Of a stretch of 64,000 bases of DNA, positions 9,721 to 18,709 are shown piece after piece. A program made the position numbers and the translations under genes. Within the stretch, counting starts at the first letter, position 1. Each line of letters starts with the position of its first letter. The DNA comes from Thiohalomonas denitrificans (lineage in GTDB: Bacteria; Pseudomonadota; Gammaproteobacteria; Thiohalomonadales; Thiohalomonadaceae), in contig NZ_JAENYR010000003.1 in the NCBI RefSeq assembly GCF_016841685.1, positions 1-64,000 of the forward strand, in the 5' to 3' direction. Below the pieces are notes generated by a model, which had not been told where the DNA came from, made no database searches, and saw nothing but the letters and a program-made list of their open reading frames with translations.

Positions 9721-10075
9721 ATATGGATGAGCATCTGTGGACCTCCAGTCGGTCTATCGACACATGATTCCTTCGAAATAATGGGTTGAATGCAACGCCT
9801 TTCCTGATGCCAAACGGTTTGCGCGAATGAGGGCGATAGCGGCAGTTTGTCGCTCGTAAGCCATTGCTCCGCGCCGAAAAAACCGGTCCAACCCTTTCTG
9901 ACATATCCCGTTGATAGTGCGGGTCGACATTGACAGGTGAGGCAAATGACCTAATGTAAATTCTATAAGCGGCATTTCACACAGTCGCAGAACGCGCCGC
10001 TTCGCAGCCACGCAATAGCAGCCAACGGAGTACATCCACCGCAGACAACCGCATCAGGACATAAAAATTTTTTCG
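9721..10075 (+). repeat. Right copy of the duplicated nos upstream region
   Basis: This is related to 1180-1509. It begins with atggatgagcatctgtggacctcc, keeps the TTGACA promoter and runs to the start of the decayed nosR. Numerous substitutions and small indels separate the copies, so the duplication is not very recent, although parts of the nosZ genes are still identical. Confidence 0.6.
9930..9957 (+). promoter_or_regulatory. Candidate promoter of the second nos block
   Basis: TTGACA (9930-9935), a 16-bp spacer and TAATGT (9952-9957). The -35 and spacing are the same as before nosR at 1363. Its survival while the nosR reading frame decayed suggests it now serves nosZ copy 2. Confidence 0.5.
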
Positions 10076-10527
10076 ATGAAAGCCTCAGACAGTCCGTTGG
10101 TGTTCGGAAGATGGCTGCGCTTCGTGGCGTTTCCGTTTTTATTGCTGCTGTTGAGCTTTGGTCCGGTGCAGGCCGGTTGTGACGAACTGCCGCAGGACTA
10201 CCCTGCCACACCTTTATCAACCTTTATCAACCTTTATTACACCCAGCTCAATCCGCCGACAATCGGGAAGAGTCTGCGCGGTGATTCCCGGTATGAGTGG
10301 TGGATGGGCAAGCTGGACGAGGGCGAGCATGCCATTGCGCTGATGGCCAACGGTGCAGATTCGTTCAAGGGCTCCGGCTACGTGCGTGGCGGTATTTTCG
10401 ATCGCATCCAGGTGGAGCAGGCCCCGCTCCCCTGGTGGAGCGGCGTAAACGTAAAGAGATGAGAATGGCAAAGCGGGAGGTTGCGGTGGAACCGCCGAAG
10501 AAGCACAAGGCGGACATCGGGGCCTAG
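10076..10527 (+). pseudogene. nosR: Internally deleted nosR remnant
   Basis: The remnant keeps the NosR start (MKASD) and signal peptide, then jumps to the segment CDELPQDYP equivalent to residues about 245-325 of the intact NosR, then joins the very last codons in another frame. Relative to 1510-3708, about 0.64 kb and about 1.12 kb are missing. The second junction shifts the frame, so the ORF ends at 10462, while the original tail ([18 protein letters not shown]) and its TAG survive to 10527. All TM helices and iron-sulfur motifs are gone. A 128-residue secreted peptide could still be made, but NosR function is impossible. Confidence 0.9.
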
Positions 10528-10556
10528 TTTCTATCGAACGAAGAGGATCAATAACA

Positions 10557-12440
10557 ATGAGCCAGGACAGCGAAAACAACGAAAGCGGGAAGGTCTCCCG
10601 GCGCGCGTTTCTGGGTGCCACGGCTTTTTCCGGCGTCGCCGGTGCAGGTCTGGCAACGGGCCTGCTGCCGAGAGCAACCTTTGCCGCCAACAACGAAAAC
10701 GGTGTAGCCGTCCATCCCGGCGAGCTGGATGAGTACTACGGCTTCTGGAGCGGCGGTCAGTCGGGCGAGGTGCGTATTCTCGGTGTCCCCTCCATGCGTG
10801 AGCTGATGCGCATCCCGGTGTTTAACGTCGACGGGGCCTCCGGCTGGGGAGTCACGAACGAGAGTAAACGTGTGCTCGGGGATACTGCCCACTTCCAGAA
10901 CGGGGATACCCATCATCCCCATATGAGTTTCCAGGATGGTACCTACGACGGCAAGTATGTGTGGATCAACGACAAGGCCAACAGCCGTGTCGGTCGCATT
11001 CGCTGCGACGTAATGGTGACGGACAGGATCACCCGTATCCCCAATATTACCTCCGTGCACGGCCTGCGGCCGCAGAAGGCGCCCTACACCAAATACGTTT
11101 TCTGCAACGGCGAGTTCGTGATCCCGCACCCCAACGACGGCCGTGATCTGGATGACCCCTCGAAGTACTTCACCGTATTCAGCGGCCTGAATGCCGAGAC
11201 CATGGAAGTGGACTGGCAGGTTATCGTCGACGGCAATCTGGACAATACCGACGCCGATTACACCGGCAAGTACGCAGCATCCACCTGCTATCAAGGTCGT
11301 GGCGAAGGCGTCACCTTGGCGGAGACCATGCGCAATGAGCGTGACCATGCGGTGATCTTCAACATCGAGGCGATCGAAAAGGCCGTGGAGGCCGGTGACT
11401 ACATTACCATCGATGGCTCCAAGGTGCCGGTGGTGGACGGCCGCGGCGATAATACGCCGTTCACCCGCTATATCCCCGTACCCAAGAGTCCGCATGGCCT
11501 GAACACCTCACCGGACGGTAAGTACTTTGTGGCCAACGGCAAGCTGTCGCCGACCGTGACCGTGATTGCCATCGACAGGCTGGATGACCTGTTTGCCGGC
11601 AAGCTGAAAACCGAGCGCGATGTGGTCGTAGCGGAACCGGAGCTCGGCCTCGGGCCGTTGCACACCGCCTATGATGGCCGCGGCAACGCCTACACCACGC
11701 TCTTCATCGATAGCCAGATAGTCAAATGGAACGTCGAAGACGCCATCCGCGCCTACAACGGTGAGGAGGTCAACTACGTCCGCCAGAAGCTGGATGTGCA
11801 CTATCAGCCTGGCCACAATCACACCACTATGGGCGAGACCAAGGAAGCGGACGGCAAGTGGCTGGTTGCACTCTGCAAGTTCTCCAAGGACCGTTTCCTC
11901 TCCACCGGCGTACTCAAGCCAGAGAACGATCAGCTGATCGACATCTCCGGCGATGAGATGAAGCTTGTGCACGATGGCCCCGCTTTTGCCGAGCCCCACG
12001 ACTGCACCCTGGTCCACCGCAGCAAGATGAGAAACGTGCAGAGCTTGTGGACGCGTGATGATCCCTTCTTTGCCGAAACCGTGGCGATGGCCAAGGAAGA
12101 TGGCGTTACGCTGGAGGCGGACAACAAGGTGATTCGCGACGGTAACAAGGTGCGCGTCTACATGACCGCAGTGGCGCCTGTGTTTGGTATCGACAAATTC
12201 ACGGTGAAGCAGGGTGATGAAGTGACCGTGGTGGTCACCAACCTGGACCGCATCGAGGATCTGGCCCACGGTTTCGTGATGACCAATCATGGCGTTTCTT
12301 TTAATATCAGTCCGCAGCAGACGGCCTCTGTCACGTTTGTGGCCGACCAGCCGGGGGTGCATTGGTACTACTGCTCCTTTTTCTGTCATGCGATGCACAT
12401 GGAGATGCGCGGACGCATGTTGGTCGAGCTGCCTGAGTAG
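10557..12440 (+). CDS. nosZ: Nitrous oxide reductase NosZ, copy 2 (Tat type)
   Basis: Full-length 627-residue paralogue of copy 1. All expected elements are present: Tat signal VSRRAFLG, CuZ motif [18 protein letters not shown] and CuA motif [13 protein letters not shown]. It keeps the HNH and [11 protein letters not shown] wording that I recall as usual for NosZ, while copy 1 departs from it. Long blocks, such as the 290 bp around the mature N-terminus, are identical to copy 1, but the first 60 bp, the middle and the last 150 bp are diverged. It sits downstream of the nosR remnant with its own candidate promoter and terminator, and no intact nosDFYL follows. It is probably expressed and dependent on the first operon for maturation. 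Confidence 0.95.
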   Translation: MSQDSENNESGKVSRRAFLGATAFSGVAGAGLATGLLPRATFAANNENGVAVHPGELDEYYGFWSGGQSGEVRILGVPSMRELMRIPVFNVDGASGWGVTNESKRVLGDTAHFQNGDTHHPHMSFQDGTYDGKYVWINDKANSRVGRIRCDVMVTDRITRIPNITSVHGLRPQKAPYTKYVFCNGEFVIPHPNDGRDLDDPSKYFTVFSGLNAETMEVDWQVIVDGNLDNTDADYTGKYAASTCYQGRGEGVTLAETMRNERDHAVIFNIEAIEKAVEAGDYITIDGSKVPVVDGRGDNTPFTRYIPVPKSPHGLNTSPDGKYFVANGKLSPTVTVIAIDRLDDLFAGKLKTERDVVVAEPELGLGPLHTAYDGRGNAYTTLFIDSQIVKWNVEDAIRAYNGEEVNYVRQKLDVHYQPGHNHTTMGETKEADGKWLVALCKFSKDRFLSTGVLKPENDQLIDISGDEMKLVHDGPAFAEPHDCTLVHRSKMRNVQSLWTRDDPFFAETVAMAKEDGVTLEADNKVIRDGNKVRVYMTAVAPVFGIDKFTVKQGDEVTVVVTNLDRIEDLAHGFVMTNHGVSFNISPQQTASVTFVADQPGVHWYYCSFFCHAMHMEMRGRMLVELPE

Positions 12441-12452
12441 ACGCCCCGTAAT

Positions 12453-12485
12453 GCCGTCCGGCCCGTTTGGGCCGGAAGGCTTTTT
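12453..12485 (+). terminator. Rho-independent terminator after nosZ copy 2
   Basis: GCCGTCCGGCCC-gttt-GGGCCGGAAGGC followed by TTTTT, 12 bp past the stop. It is longer than the hairpin after copy 1 but starts with the same atgcc-cc-ggccc wording, so it belongs to the duplicated unit. Confidence 0.8.
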
Positions 12486-12506
12486 ATCCTTCCGCATCGG
12501 CAATCC

Positions 12507-12530
12507 ATGAAACCGGACTTACTAGTCGGC
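12507..12530 (+). pseudogene. nosD: First codons of a lost nosD copy
   Basis: After the terminator, cggcaatccatgaaaccgga matches the text around the true nosD start (cggcaatccatgaacctgga at 5677). The resemblance ends within about 30 bp, marking the right edge of the duplication. It also supports 5686 as the real nosD start. Confidence 0.7.
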
Positions 12531-12605
12531 CATGCGGAAAATAATGTAACTCTCAGCCGTTCCATAAAGCCCATAGGCAAGGCGCGCTGAAAGCACTGCC
12601 AAGCA

Positions 12606-12890
12606 TGCAACAGTACACTGGAGGTTGTGCAGCGGTTGCGGGTAAAAGAGGGCAAGCCCTGGCGGCTTCCCAACGTAAACGAGCTCGAACTGCTGGTGGA
12701 CTGTGACCACAGCAACCCGGCACTGCCGGCCGGCGAACTTCGACGACCCGGGAGAGGGATATTGGAGTGCCACCACCGCGTCTATGAACCGGACTGGGCA
12801 TGGGGCCCTCTACATGGCCAAGGGCGCGATCGGCGTTGGGCAGAAGCGGGATCCGCATTTCCAGGTGATGGCGGTCCGCGTGATGGGTCT
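12606..12890 (+). pseudogene. Frameshifted DUF1566-domain fragment
   Basis: Frame one encodes PWRLPNVNELELLVDCDHSNPALPA, the 'WRLP...EL..LVD' signature of DUF1566 (Lcl C-terminal) domains. A frameshift near 12730-12737 moves the match to another frame: NFDDPGEGYWSATTASMN, then GAIGVGQKRDPHFQVMAVR, which is the usual ending of that domain. No signal sequence or good start precedes it, so it is a broken 3' remnant. The intact protein is inferred to have been secreted. Confidence 0.7.
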
Positions 12891-12986
12891 TCGGGCATGC
12901 GCGACTCCGGTCTCAGCGATTACCGCGAAAGTCGTACCGCTCTGTAGACGCTCCCGGGCACCCGTGCGCGTGGTATGCTCGAGGCC

Positions 12987-13253
12987 ATGAGCAACAATCC
13001 TTTCAAGGCAGACCCCAATGCCATGCATTTCGCCGCCGGTGCCTTTATGGGCGGTATGACCGGCCTTGCCTTGAGCTTTGTCGGTTACCCCCAGGAGACG
13101 GCTGCGATGATCGGCTTGGCGGCAACAACCGCAGTCGGACTCGCAAAGGGGGCGCGTGATATATCCCGCTACCCTGCGTCGCGTGCATTGAAGAACGGCC
13201 TGTTGATCGCATCGGGCGGCCTGATCACGCCGATTATGCTCACTCTGCAGTAA
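12987..13253 (+). CDS. Small glycine-rich membrane protein
   Basis: An 88-residue protein with two or three hydrophobic stretches (MHFAAGAFMGGMTGLALSFVG; AAMIGLAATTAVGLAKGA; NGLLIASGGLITPIMLTL) rich in small residues, suggesting packed TM helices. I do not recognise the family. The ORF opens at 12975, but the ATG at 12987 is directly preceded by GAGG, and GTATGCT upstream could be a -10. It stands alone between pseudogenes, and its frame is intact, which argues it is real. Confidence 0.55.
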   Translation: MSNNPFKADPNAMHFAAGAFMGGMTGLALSFVGYPQETAAMIGLAATTAVGLAKGARDISRYPASRALKNGLLIASGGLITPIMLTLQ

Positions 13254-13259
13254 CAGCCG

Positions 13260-13475
13260 CGGAGTGCAGTCGAAGCCCACGCCCTCGGTATCCTTCTGCA
13301 GGAGATCGTCCTGGTGCAATTCGATATTGGGGAGTTCGGCCTGTGCGATCAGCCACTGCCCGTCTGACACCTGGGTAGCGGAAGGCTCGATGCCGACGAA
13401 GTGTGCATCCGGAAGCCGGAACGCGATGGGGATGAGATTGCCGCCGCTGGCACAGCCGAGTTCTGGAATGTGTCT
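13260..13475 (-). pseudogene. SAM-dependent methyltransferase fragment
   Basis: Read on the minus strand, the frame gives PELGCASGGNLIPIAF, then LPDAHFVGIEPSATQ, then LPNIELHQDDLLQ. These are motif I (ELGCxxGGNL), the acidic motif II region (VGIE) and the motif III region of a class I methyltransferase. The frame is open further but matches nothing beyond FDC, and no start codon with a ribosome site is present. It is an internal fragment of a gene lost on both sides. Confidence 0.65.
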
Positions 13476-13672
13476 ACGAGAACGGGCTGCTTTCGTAGGG
13501 TATTTCGTCGTAAAGACTTACCGCTCCAGAAAAGTAGGCAGTTGCCCTGAAGACAGAGATGGGGGCGGTTACCCCAACTGGCAAGTCCAGCCAGGTTCGG
13601 GAGTATCGCGTCTCGACGGGGTCTCGCAGATTGTAAGCGAGCGGCTGTGAAAGCCCGCTCGCTATTTTTCAT

Positions 13673-14044
13673 TTAGCGCTTGGGTGATTCGTCCCACGCC
13701 TGCACATCAATTTCACGGATGATCTTGTCGTCCTTTAGCTCGGCCAGACTGTTCATGAACACATGCGTGCCATCCGGGTACTCGCACTCCTCGGAAAAGG
13801 CCAGACTTCCGTCGCTCGTCAGTTCCCGGGTCACGTGGTGATTCAGCTGCCGGCTGAAGATGTCCCGATAGTAGTTCCCAATGGCATCTTTACCTTTGAG
13901 TTCCAAAGGGCTGCTTGGCGGGTGACTGTGATCGATAACCCGTAGCTCGGCATTTTCGTCGTACATGCTGAGCAACCGGTCCAGATCGTGTCCTTCGATT
14001 GCGCTATGCAGCGTGCTGCAAACCATCTCACTTGCCCCTTTCAT
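13673..14044 (-). CDS. SnoaL/NTF2-like protein
   Basis: A 123-residue cytoplasmic protein with the NTF2-like pattern: an N-terminal helix (CSTLHSAIEGHDLDRLLSMYDENAEL), the strand with RVIDHSHPP, a KGKDAIGNYYRDIF helix and alternating strands ending in IIREIDVQAWDE. Such proteins are small ligand-binding or isomerase-like folds with diverse roles; the substrate cannot be inferred. A GGAGG ribosome site precedes the ATG. It neighbours the metalloprotease gene on the same strand. Confidence 0.75.
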   Translation of the reverse strand: MKGASEMVCSTLHSAIEGHDLDRLLSMYDENAELRVIDHSHPPSSPLELKGKDAIGNYYRDIFSRQLNHHVTRELTSDGSLAFSEECEYPDGTHVFMNSLAELKDDKIIREIDVQAWDESPKR

Positions 14045-14157
14045 GACAACCTCCTTTCCATGAATTGGATGCCCTTGAGTCTAAGCCAGAATGTATCGAG
14101 TGCAAGGGGTCAAAAGCACAGCGTTTTGGATCGGCTACGCGGCAGCCTGCCGGACTT

Positions 14158-15393
14158 CTATGAGGTATTCTCCATGCGAAACCAGCAGCGGGGACGCGCC
14201 TCCTCGTCGTATCCGGCCCCTCGGGTGCAGGCGCCTGTACGGGAGCTGTTGTCGGAGAACGGGGCGTTCTCGTCGACAGGGCACAGTGCTCCGGCGATAA
14301 AGGTATCGAGGCGACACTGAGGACCGGGGTAGCCATGTATCAGGGTGGTGGGCCGCTGCCGGGTATCGCGCGCGGTAAGCTCCGTCGGCTCCATCTCCCT
14401 GGCGTACGCAAACCATCGGGAAAGCGTGAGTCCGGCGAGGATGTTTCGCCGGCAAACCGAACGTTCGTCGGCGTTACGGTAATTGGCCACACAGCTCGCT
14501 TCAAGATCTTCGGGCACCGCTTCGGTCTGGTGTTGAGGATACCTGGTTACCTTCAGGTAAAGTTTCATGCACTTCGTTGCGGCAAAGTAGTCCGCCTGTC
14601 CCTCGGAACTGTACCCGAGCGCGCGGGGGGCGCCGCCCAGGTGATGTCCTATCTCATGACAGATGACCATGGCGTAGGCATCCCGATTCAACATCGGGTG
14701 ACGAGCCAGCCCGCCGTCCAGTTCAATCTCGCGGATCTGGTTGATTTGCTCTTCTTCCCGGTCATACTCCTCCATCAGCCACGATACCGCCCCCTCTCTC
14801 TGTTCTCTCCACTGTCTCTTCACGACGAGTTGCTTTTCATGGTCTGCAAAGGCTCTGGCATAGAGGCCGGAGATGGTGTCAATGATGTAGCTGAAGCTCT
14901 CTTCGTCGACATCATTGATGTCGTAGGGATAAGTGGTTTGGCTGTCCCGTTTGCGGTTGCTGGGCAGTATGCAGCGTGTATGAAGCTTTTCGTCGCTGCC
15001 GTAATACCCGATCTGGCCATCGAAAAAGTCGATGTAGCGGAATACCCCGTCGTTATAGCGGGCTGAAGTCCAGTAGCGTCCTTTTTCCTTGAAGTTGGAA
15101 AACGTGTCGTTCGTTCCGTTTTTCGCACACCCCCCGTCGACCTGCGGGAACTCGGGGACTATCTCCCTGAGTTCAAGTTCGGCATGGCAGAATATCTTCG
15201 CCATCTCCTCCATCGAGGGCAGGGTCATGCCCTTGTCTTTGCACGCCTCCAGGGCTTCATGCCACGTGTAGGCGGCGCCGCCCGGTTCGTCCGCCGGGGC
15301 CAGCTGGAAGTCGAAATCCTCGGGAAGGGCATCGGCGGGAAGAGTCGGGGAAGCCAAAAAAATGACGGTAGCAAGGCTGAACAATCGTTTCAT
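14158..15393 (-). CDS. Secreted HEIGHH zinc metalloprotease with lectin/DUF1566-like N-domain
   Basis: A 411-residue protein. The chosen ATG gives a signal peptide (MKRLFSLATVIFLASPTLPADA); the ORF runs open to 15693 without such a start. Residues about 35-140 resemble a DUF1566/C-type-lectin-like fold: YTWHEALEACKDKGMTLPS, then GRYWTSARYNDG, then IGYYGSDEKLHTRCI. The second half carries CHEIGHHLGG and, about 20 residues on, EGQADYFAATKCM, giving the HEXXH plus downstream Glu of a gluzincin-like protease. A cysteine-rich tail (GPQCRLDTFIAGALC, GACTRGAG) follows. Function is probably extracytoplasmic proteolysis; the substrate is unknown. Confidence 0.75.
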   Translation of the reverse strand: MKRLFSLATVIFLASPTLPADALPEDFDFQLAPADEPGGAAYTWHEALEACKDKGMTLPSMEEMAKIFCHAELELREIVPEFPQVDGGCAKNGTNDTFSNFKEKGRYWTSARYNDGVFRYIDFFDGQIGYYGSDEKLHTRCILPSNRKRDSQTTYPYDINDVDEESFSYIIDTISGLYARAFADHEKQLVVKRQWREQREGAVSWLMEEYDREEEQINQIREIELDGGLARHPMLNRDAYAMVICHEIGHHLGGAPRALGYSSEGQADYFAATKCMKLYLKVTRYPQHQTEAVPEDLEASCVANYRNADERSVCRRNILAGLTLSRWFAYAREMEPTELTARDTRQRPTTLIHGYPGPQCRLDTFIAGALCPVDENAPFSDNSSRTGACTRGAGYDEEARPRCWFRMENTS

Positions 15394-15487
15394 GGGTCCT
15401 CCGTGACTCATGAAGAATGGGGCCAGTTCGCTTTGACCATGCCGGGCACCCGGGTGGAGGCCGTGCTGAGAGAAAAGCACAGCAGAC

Positions 15488-15881
15488 GCTTTTTGCCATG
15501 GTCTGAAGGTCGTGGTAGCGGCGGTGGCCGAAGAGTTCCGGCTGAGCAACTGGGCCGCCGTCTCCATCGTGATAGCCGTTATGCTGTTCCTGGGCAGCGC
15601 CTCCGCGTTCAGCTTTAGCCCCATGGAGTGGACCATTGCCGGTGAACCGGTGCTTGGGGTACTGGATCGACTGTCCGGCGGCAATGCCATCATCTTCTCG
15701 TGTAGTCGGTGCGGCGCTGTTTTGCTGATTTATTCGGCCGCATCGGATCCGTACCGTACTGGGTACCGAAAACCGCTGGTGGGAGTGGCGTATCTATCTG
15801 ATTGGGCGTTATCTGCCGCTTTTGATGGCCGTCTGGATTCTGCTGACTTACGCCTTCGCCCAGCTGGAGCTGGTGCCTTGA
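15488..15881 (+). pseudogene. 3' remnant of a sodium-symporter (NSS/SNF-like) gene
   Basis: Frame one reads VVVAAVAEEFRLSNWAAV, a hydrophobic helix and LDRLSGGNAIIFS, resembling the late helices of neurotransmitter:sodium symporter family transporters. The frame breaks near 15700-15750, and another frame continues with RWWEWRIYLIGRYLPLLMAV and a final helix ending LELVP at a TGA. The N-terminal two thirds and any start are missing. The family assignment is by pattern only. Confidence 0.5.
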
Positions 15882-16004
15882 CCGTGGCAGCCCGTGGAAT
15901 GCCTGCCGGTGCAGGTGTTGCGCCGGACGAATTGATTCAGCTCAATGTTGGTTCGGGCTGGTTGTGAGACAATCGGACTCCATTCCACAAGCACTCGAGC
16001 CTTC

Positions 16005-16295
16005 ATGCCTACACTCCTTGGTCTTCCATTACGCGCCGGGCGCGGCGTGGGGCGCACTCTCGGCCAGCAGATAGCCTTTGGCTTTGCGCTGCTGTTTTAT
16101 TTGTTGGCTGCGGGCTGTCTGGTGTCGTTCTTCGTTTATACACCCCAATCCTCCATTGACCCGATTCATGCCAGCCTTGTGGCCTGTGTGATCTTTTTCG
16201 TGGGGGCCGGTTTTGTGCTGCACATTGTTGGCTCGGCACGCCTGAAAGGGATTCTCTCCGGTCGCGACGACTACGTCGTCGACTCCGATTCCTGA
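16005..16295 (+). CDS. Small two-helix membrane protein
   Basis: A 96-residue protein with two TM segments (IAFGFALLFYLLAAGCLVSFFVY and ASLVACVIFFVGAGFVLHIVG) and a hydrophilic C-terminus (SGRDDYVVDSDS). I do not recognise a named family. The ATG at 16005 is preferred over the ORF start at 15945, which would add a non-hydrophobic leader. A decayed copy of its 3' part lies at 18710-18842, next to the GGDEF gene. Confidence 0.6.
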   Translation: MPTLLGLPLRAGRGVGRTLGQQIAFGFALLFYLLAAGCLVSFFVYTPQSSIDPIHASLVACVIFFVGAGFVLHIVGSARLKGILSGRDDYVVDSDS

Positions 16296-16342
16296 AACCG
16301 ATTCACCGGGGATGTACATCTTCGGGATCGATGGTCACCGGA

Positions 16343-16867
16343 TCATCGGCCCCGCGGCTCGTCCGTGTACTCTTGCCGCAGCAGCACTTTCCGCGGGTGT
16401 TTCCAGGCAACCAGCCAGTAGGTGATGCCCAGTGCAATCAGTAATGCGCCGGTTGCCCAGATATATCCCGGGTCGAGCGTCTGGTAGTCGAAAACGATCA
16501 CTTTCCGCGCCACCGCCATCAGTGCGGTGGCGATCACCAGCTTGACGTGGATGACATCATCGCGCAGGTAGAGCGTGATATTAATGAAGATCTCGATGGC
16601 GATGAGCACGGCCAAAAAGGCGCCGAAGGTAGCCAAAAGGTCCTGGATTTCCAGCATGAGCAAGGGTGGCTGGACCAGCCGCTGGTAAAGCACATACACC
16701 ACGTCGGCAACCCCCCACAGGATCACCAGCGCCATCAGCACCGAGAGGGCCCGCACCGCATAACTGATGATCCGGTGCAGCACCTTGATCAGGGGATCTT
16801 GCTGGGTAGTGGTAAGTCCAGCGTGGTCGTTTTCCTCGACGTCTTCCCGGTGACGGTTCGGCTGCAT
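16343..16867 (-). CDS. PsiE-family membrane protein
   Basis: A 174-residue inner-membrane protein with four TM helices, matching the phosphate-starvation-inducible PsiE family: an N-terminal polar tail, SVLMALVILWGVADVVYVLYQ, LLATFGAFLAVLIAIEIFINI, the characteristic loop YLRDDVIHVKLVIATALMAV, and a last helix TGALLIALGITYWLV. Its biochemical role is not known. A short copy of the DDVIHVKLVIA segment lies at 17262-17302, beyond a MITE copy, so the locus has been partly duplicated. Confidence 0.8.
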   Translation of the reverse strand: MQPNRHREDVEENDHAGLTTTQQDPLIKVLHRIISYAVRALSVLMALVILWGVADVVYVLYQRLVQPPLLMLEIQDLLATFGAFLAVLIAIEIFINITLYLRDDVIHVKLVIATALMAVARKVIVFDYQTLDPGYIWATGALLIALGITYWLVAWKHPRKVLLRQEYTDEPRGR

Positions 16868-16973
16868 GGGTTTTTTTCCTGGCTAAGAAGAGAAGCGCGT
16901 GTTCGTCGCAGCGTGCAAGAGCTGAAAGTCTGTCTGGAAGCGTTTGCTCCGGTCAAGGATTAGGCCTGTAAAG

Positions 16974-17241
16974 ATAGCAACCGCATACATTTGGTGACGA
17001 ACCCGGAATCAGGGACCACTACAGGGATAAAAGATGATGCAGGAGCATCGTCTTTCATCCCTGTAGGCTGGACGGCAGCATCCCTCGAAGACTGCTCACT
17101 TGACAATACGCTCCATGCACTGTCTACCACCGCCTTGCATGGCGGTGTGCATTGTTCTACCTCCTGCATCCATGCAGTCGTGCTGCCGACGACCCGATAT
17201 CGAGCACTTGCATCACTCGTCTCAAAGTATGCGGTTGGCCT
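16974..17241. mobile_element. MITE-like element, copy 1
   Basis: The left end gatagcaaccgcatac and the right end gtatgcggttggcc form a terminal inverted repeat. Inside are the family strings gatgcaggagcatcgtctttcatcc, cggcagcatccctcgaagac and cgtgctgccgacgacc, shared with 46211-46472 and 49519-49790. There is no coding capacity. This copy is the most diverged, and its flanks show no obvious target duplication. Confidence 0.65.
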
Positions 17242-17261
17242 GCCTGCCCCCGCCCATGGGC

Positions 17262-17302
17262 TGGCGATTACCAGCTTGACGTGTATTATGTCATCCGCAC
17301 AG
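17262..17302 (-). pseudogene. Short psiE fragment
   Basis: On the minus strand this encodes ADDIIHVKLVIAS, matching DDVIHVKLVIAT of the intact PsiE at 16343-16867. Only about 40 bp survive. It lies just right of MITE copy 1, which suggests the element landed in, or recombined with, a second psiE copy. Confidence 0.6.
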
Positions 17303-17473
17303 ATCAGCAATGGCCTCTATGAGGATGGCTATCGCTATGGGTCGGTATGACAGGACCGGCAAACGAAACAAGATCGGACATGGTCCGTTGAGCAATACTG
17401 CAATTTGAAGGGGCCGTCGGAGATAACTACGTGCACCTCCCGACCCCTGCTAACCCCTACTGAGGAGCCTTTT

Positions 17474-18688
17474 TTGGGATTTTCCACCGGCCGCAGAGTC
17501 ATATCTTTTTTGCTGCCCGGAGGGTTACTGTTCCTGGGTACACTTATCGCGGTACGCTATCCCGCGTTTCTTCACTGGAGCGAACCTCTCGCCGGCCTTT
17601 TTGCTGCCGCCGCGCTTGTGAGTGCGCTGCTTCTCGGCTGGCGCTTTGACCGCAGCCGCCTGGTATTCGCCGCAGTGATTGTTGCCATCGCCGGGTGGGT
17701 GCATGGACACTTCGGTATTCCGTACGGCCATCTCCTGGAGCAGGTAACGGAGGCGGTGGCGATCCTGCTGCCCATCAATATCGCGCTACTGGCATTGCTC
17801 AAGGAGCGCGGCATCTTCACCTGGCACGGCTCCGTTCGCTGGGCGTTCGTCCTCGCTCAGCTCCTGGCGGTGTGGGGGTTGTTCCATTACCAGCAGTACC
17901 AATGGCTGGACCTGCTTGATACCCGCATCATCAGTTTGAAGCAAGTCCCTGATTTCAGCTTGGGACAGCCGGCGCTGCTGGCCTTTGCCATTGGCTTGAC
18001 TGTCACCGGGTATCGCGGACTGCGCCACCACAGCGCAATGGACAATGGCCTGTTCTGGGCGCTGGCACTGATGCTCTACGCGCTACTCGTGCCAGCAGCG
18101 CCGCAAACAATCACCAACCTGTTTACCAGCACCCTGCTGATCCTGATTCTGGCGGTGCTGGAGGTCTCTTACAGCATGGCCTTCCACGATGAGCTGACGG
18201 GGCTACCGGGCCGTCGCGCCCTCAATCAGGCGCTGCTGAAGTTGGGCGGCCGCTACACCATCGCCATGCTCGATGTGGATCACTTCAAGAAATTCAACGA
18301 CAGCTATGGTCATGATGTCGGGGATGAGGTACTGAAGATGGTGGCCGCGCGCTTGTCCAGGGTTACCGGTGGCGGAAAAGCCTATCGCTATGGTGGCGAG
18401 GAGTTCACCGTCCTCTATCCGGGCAAGTCGATGGAAGCTACCCTCCACCACCTGGAGCAGCTGCGCGAGACGATCGCCTCATCGCCGTTCACCGTGCGTG
18501 GTAAGGGGCGCCGCCGCAAAAAGGGTGCAAAGCCAGGGAAAGGCAGCAACCGGACCGTGAACATCACCGTAAGCGCCGGAGTCGCCGAGCGCGAGGGGAG
18601 TGGCCGAAATCCCCAAGCTGTTATTAAGGCGGCGGATAAAGCGCTCTACCGCGCCAAAACAGGTGGCCGGAATCGCGTGGCCAGCTAG
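17474..18688 (+). CDS. Membrane-bound diguanylate cyclase (GGDEF)
   Basis: The product would make the second messenger c-di-GMP from two GTP. The 404-residue protein has an N-terminal membrane sensor region of about seven or eight helices and a C-terminal GGDEF domain with DVDHFKKFNDSYGHDVGD and the active-site loop RYGGEEF, so it should be catalytically competent. A basic insertion (GKGRRRKKGAKPGKGSNR) interrupts the C-terminal half. The ORF opens at a TTG (17405), but GAGGAG lies 7 bp before the TTG at 17474, which I prefer. Confidence 0.82.
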   Translation: MGFSTGRRVISFLLPGGLLFLGTLIAVRYPAFLHWSEPLAGLFAAAALVSALLLGWRFDRSRLVFAAVIVAIAGWVHGHFGIPYGHLLEQVTEAVAILLPINIALLALLKERGIFTWHGSVRWAFVLAQLLAVWGLFHYQQYQWLDLLDTRIISLKQVPDFSLGQPALLAFAIGLTVTGYRGLRHHSAMDNGLFWALALMLYALLVPAAPQTITNLFTSTLLILILAVLEVSYSMAFHDELTGLPGRRALNQALLKLGGRYTIAMLDVDHFKKFNDSYGHDVGDEVLKMVAARLSRVTGGGKAYRYGGEEFTVLYPGKSMEATLHHLEQLRETIASSPFTVRGKGRRRKKGAKPGKGSNRTVNITVSAGVAEREGSGRNPQAVIKAADKALYRAKTGGRNRVAS

Positions 18689-18709
18689 CAGACGTCGACT
18701 TAGGTATGG

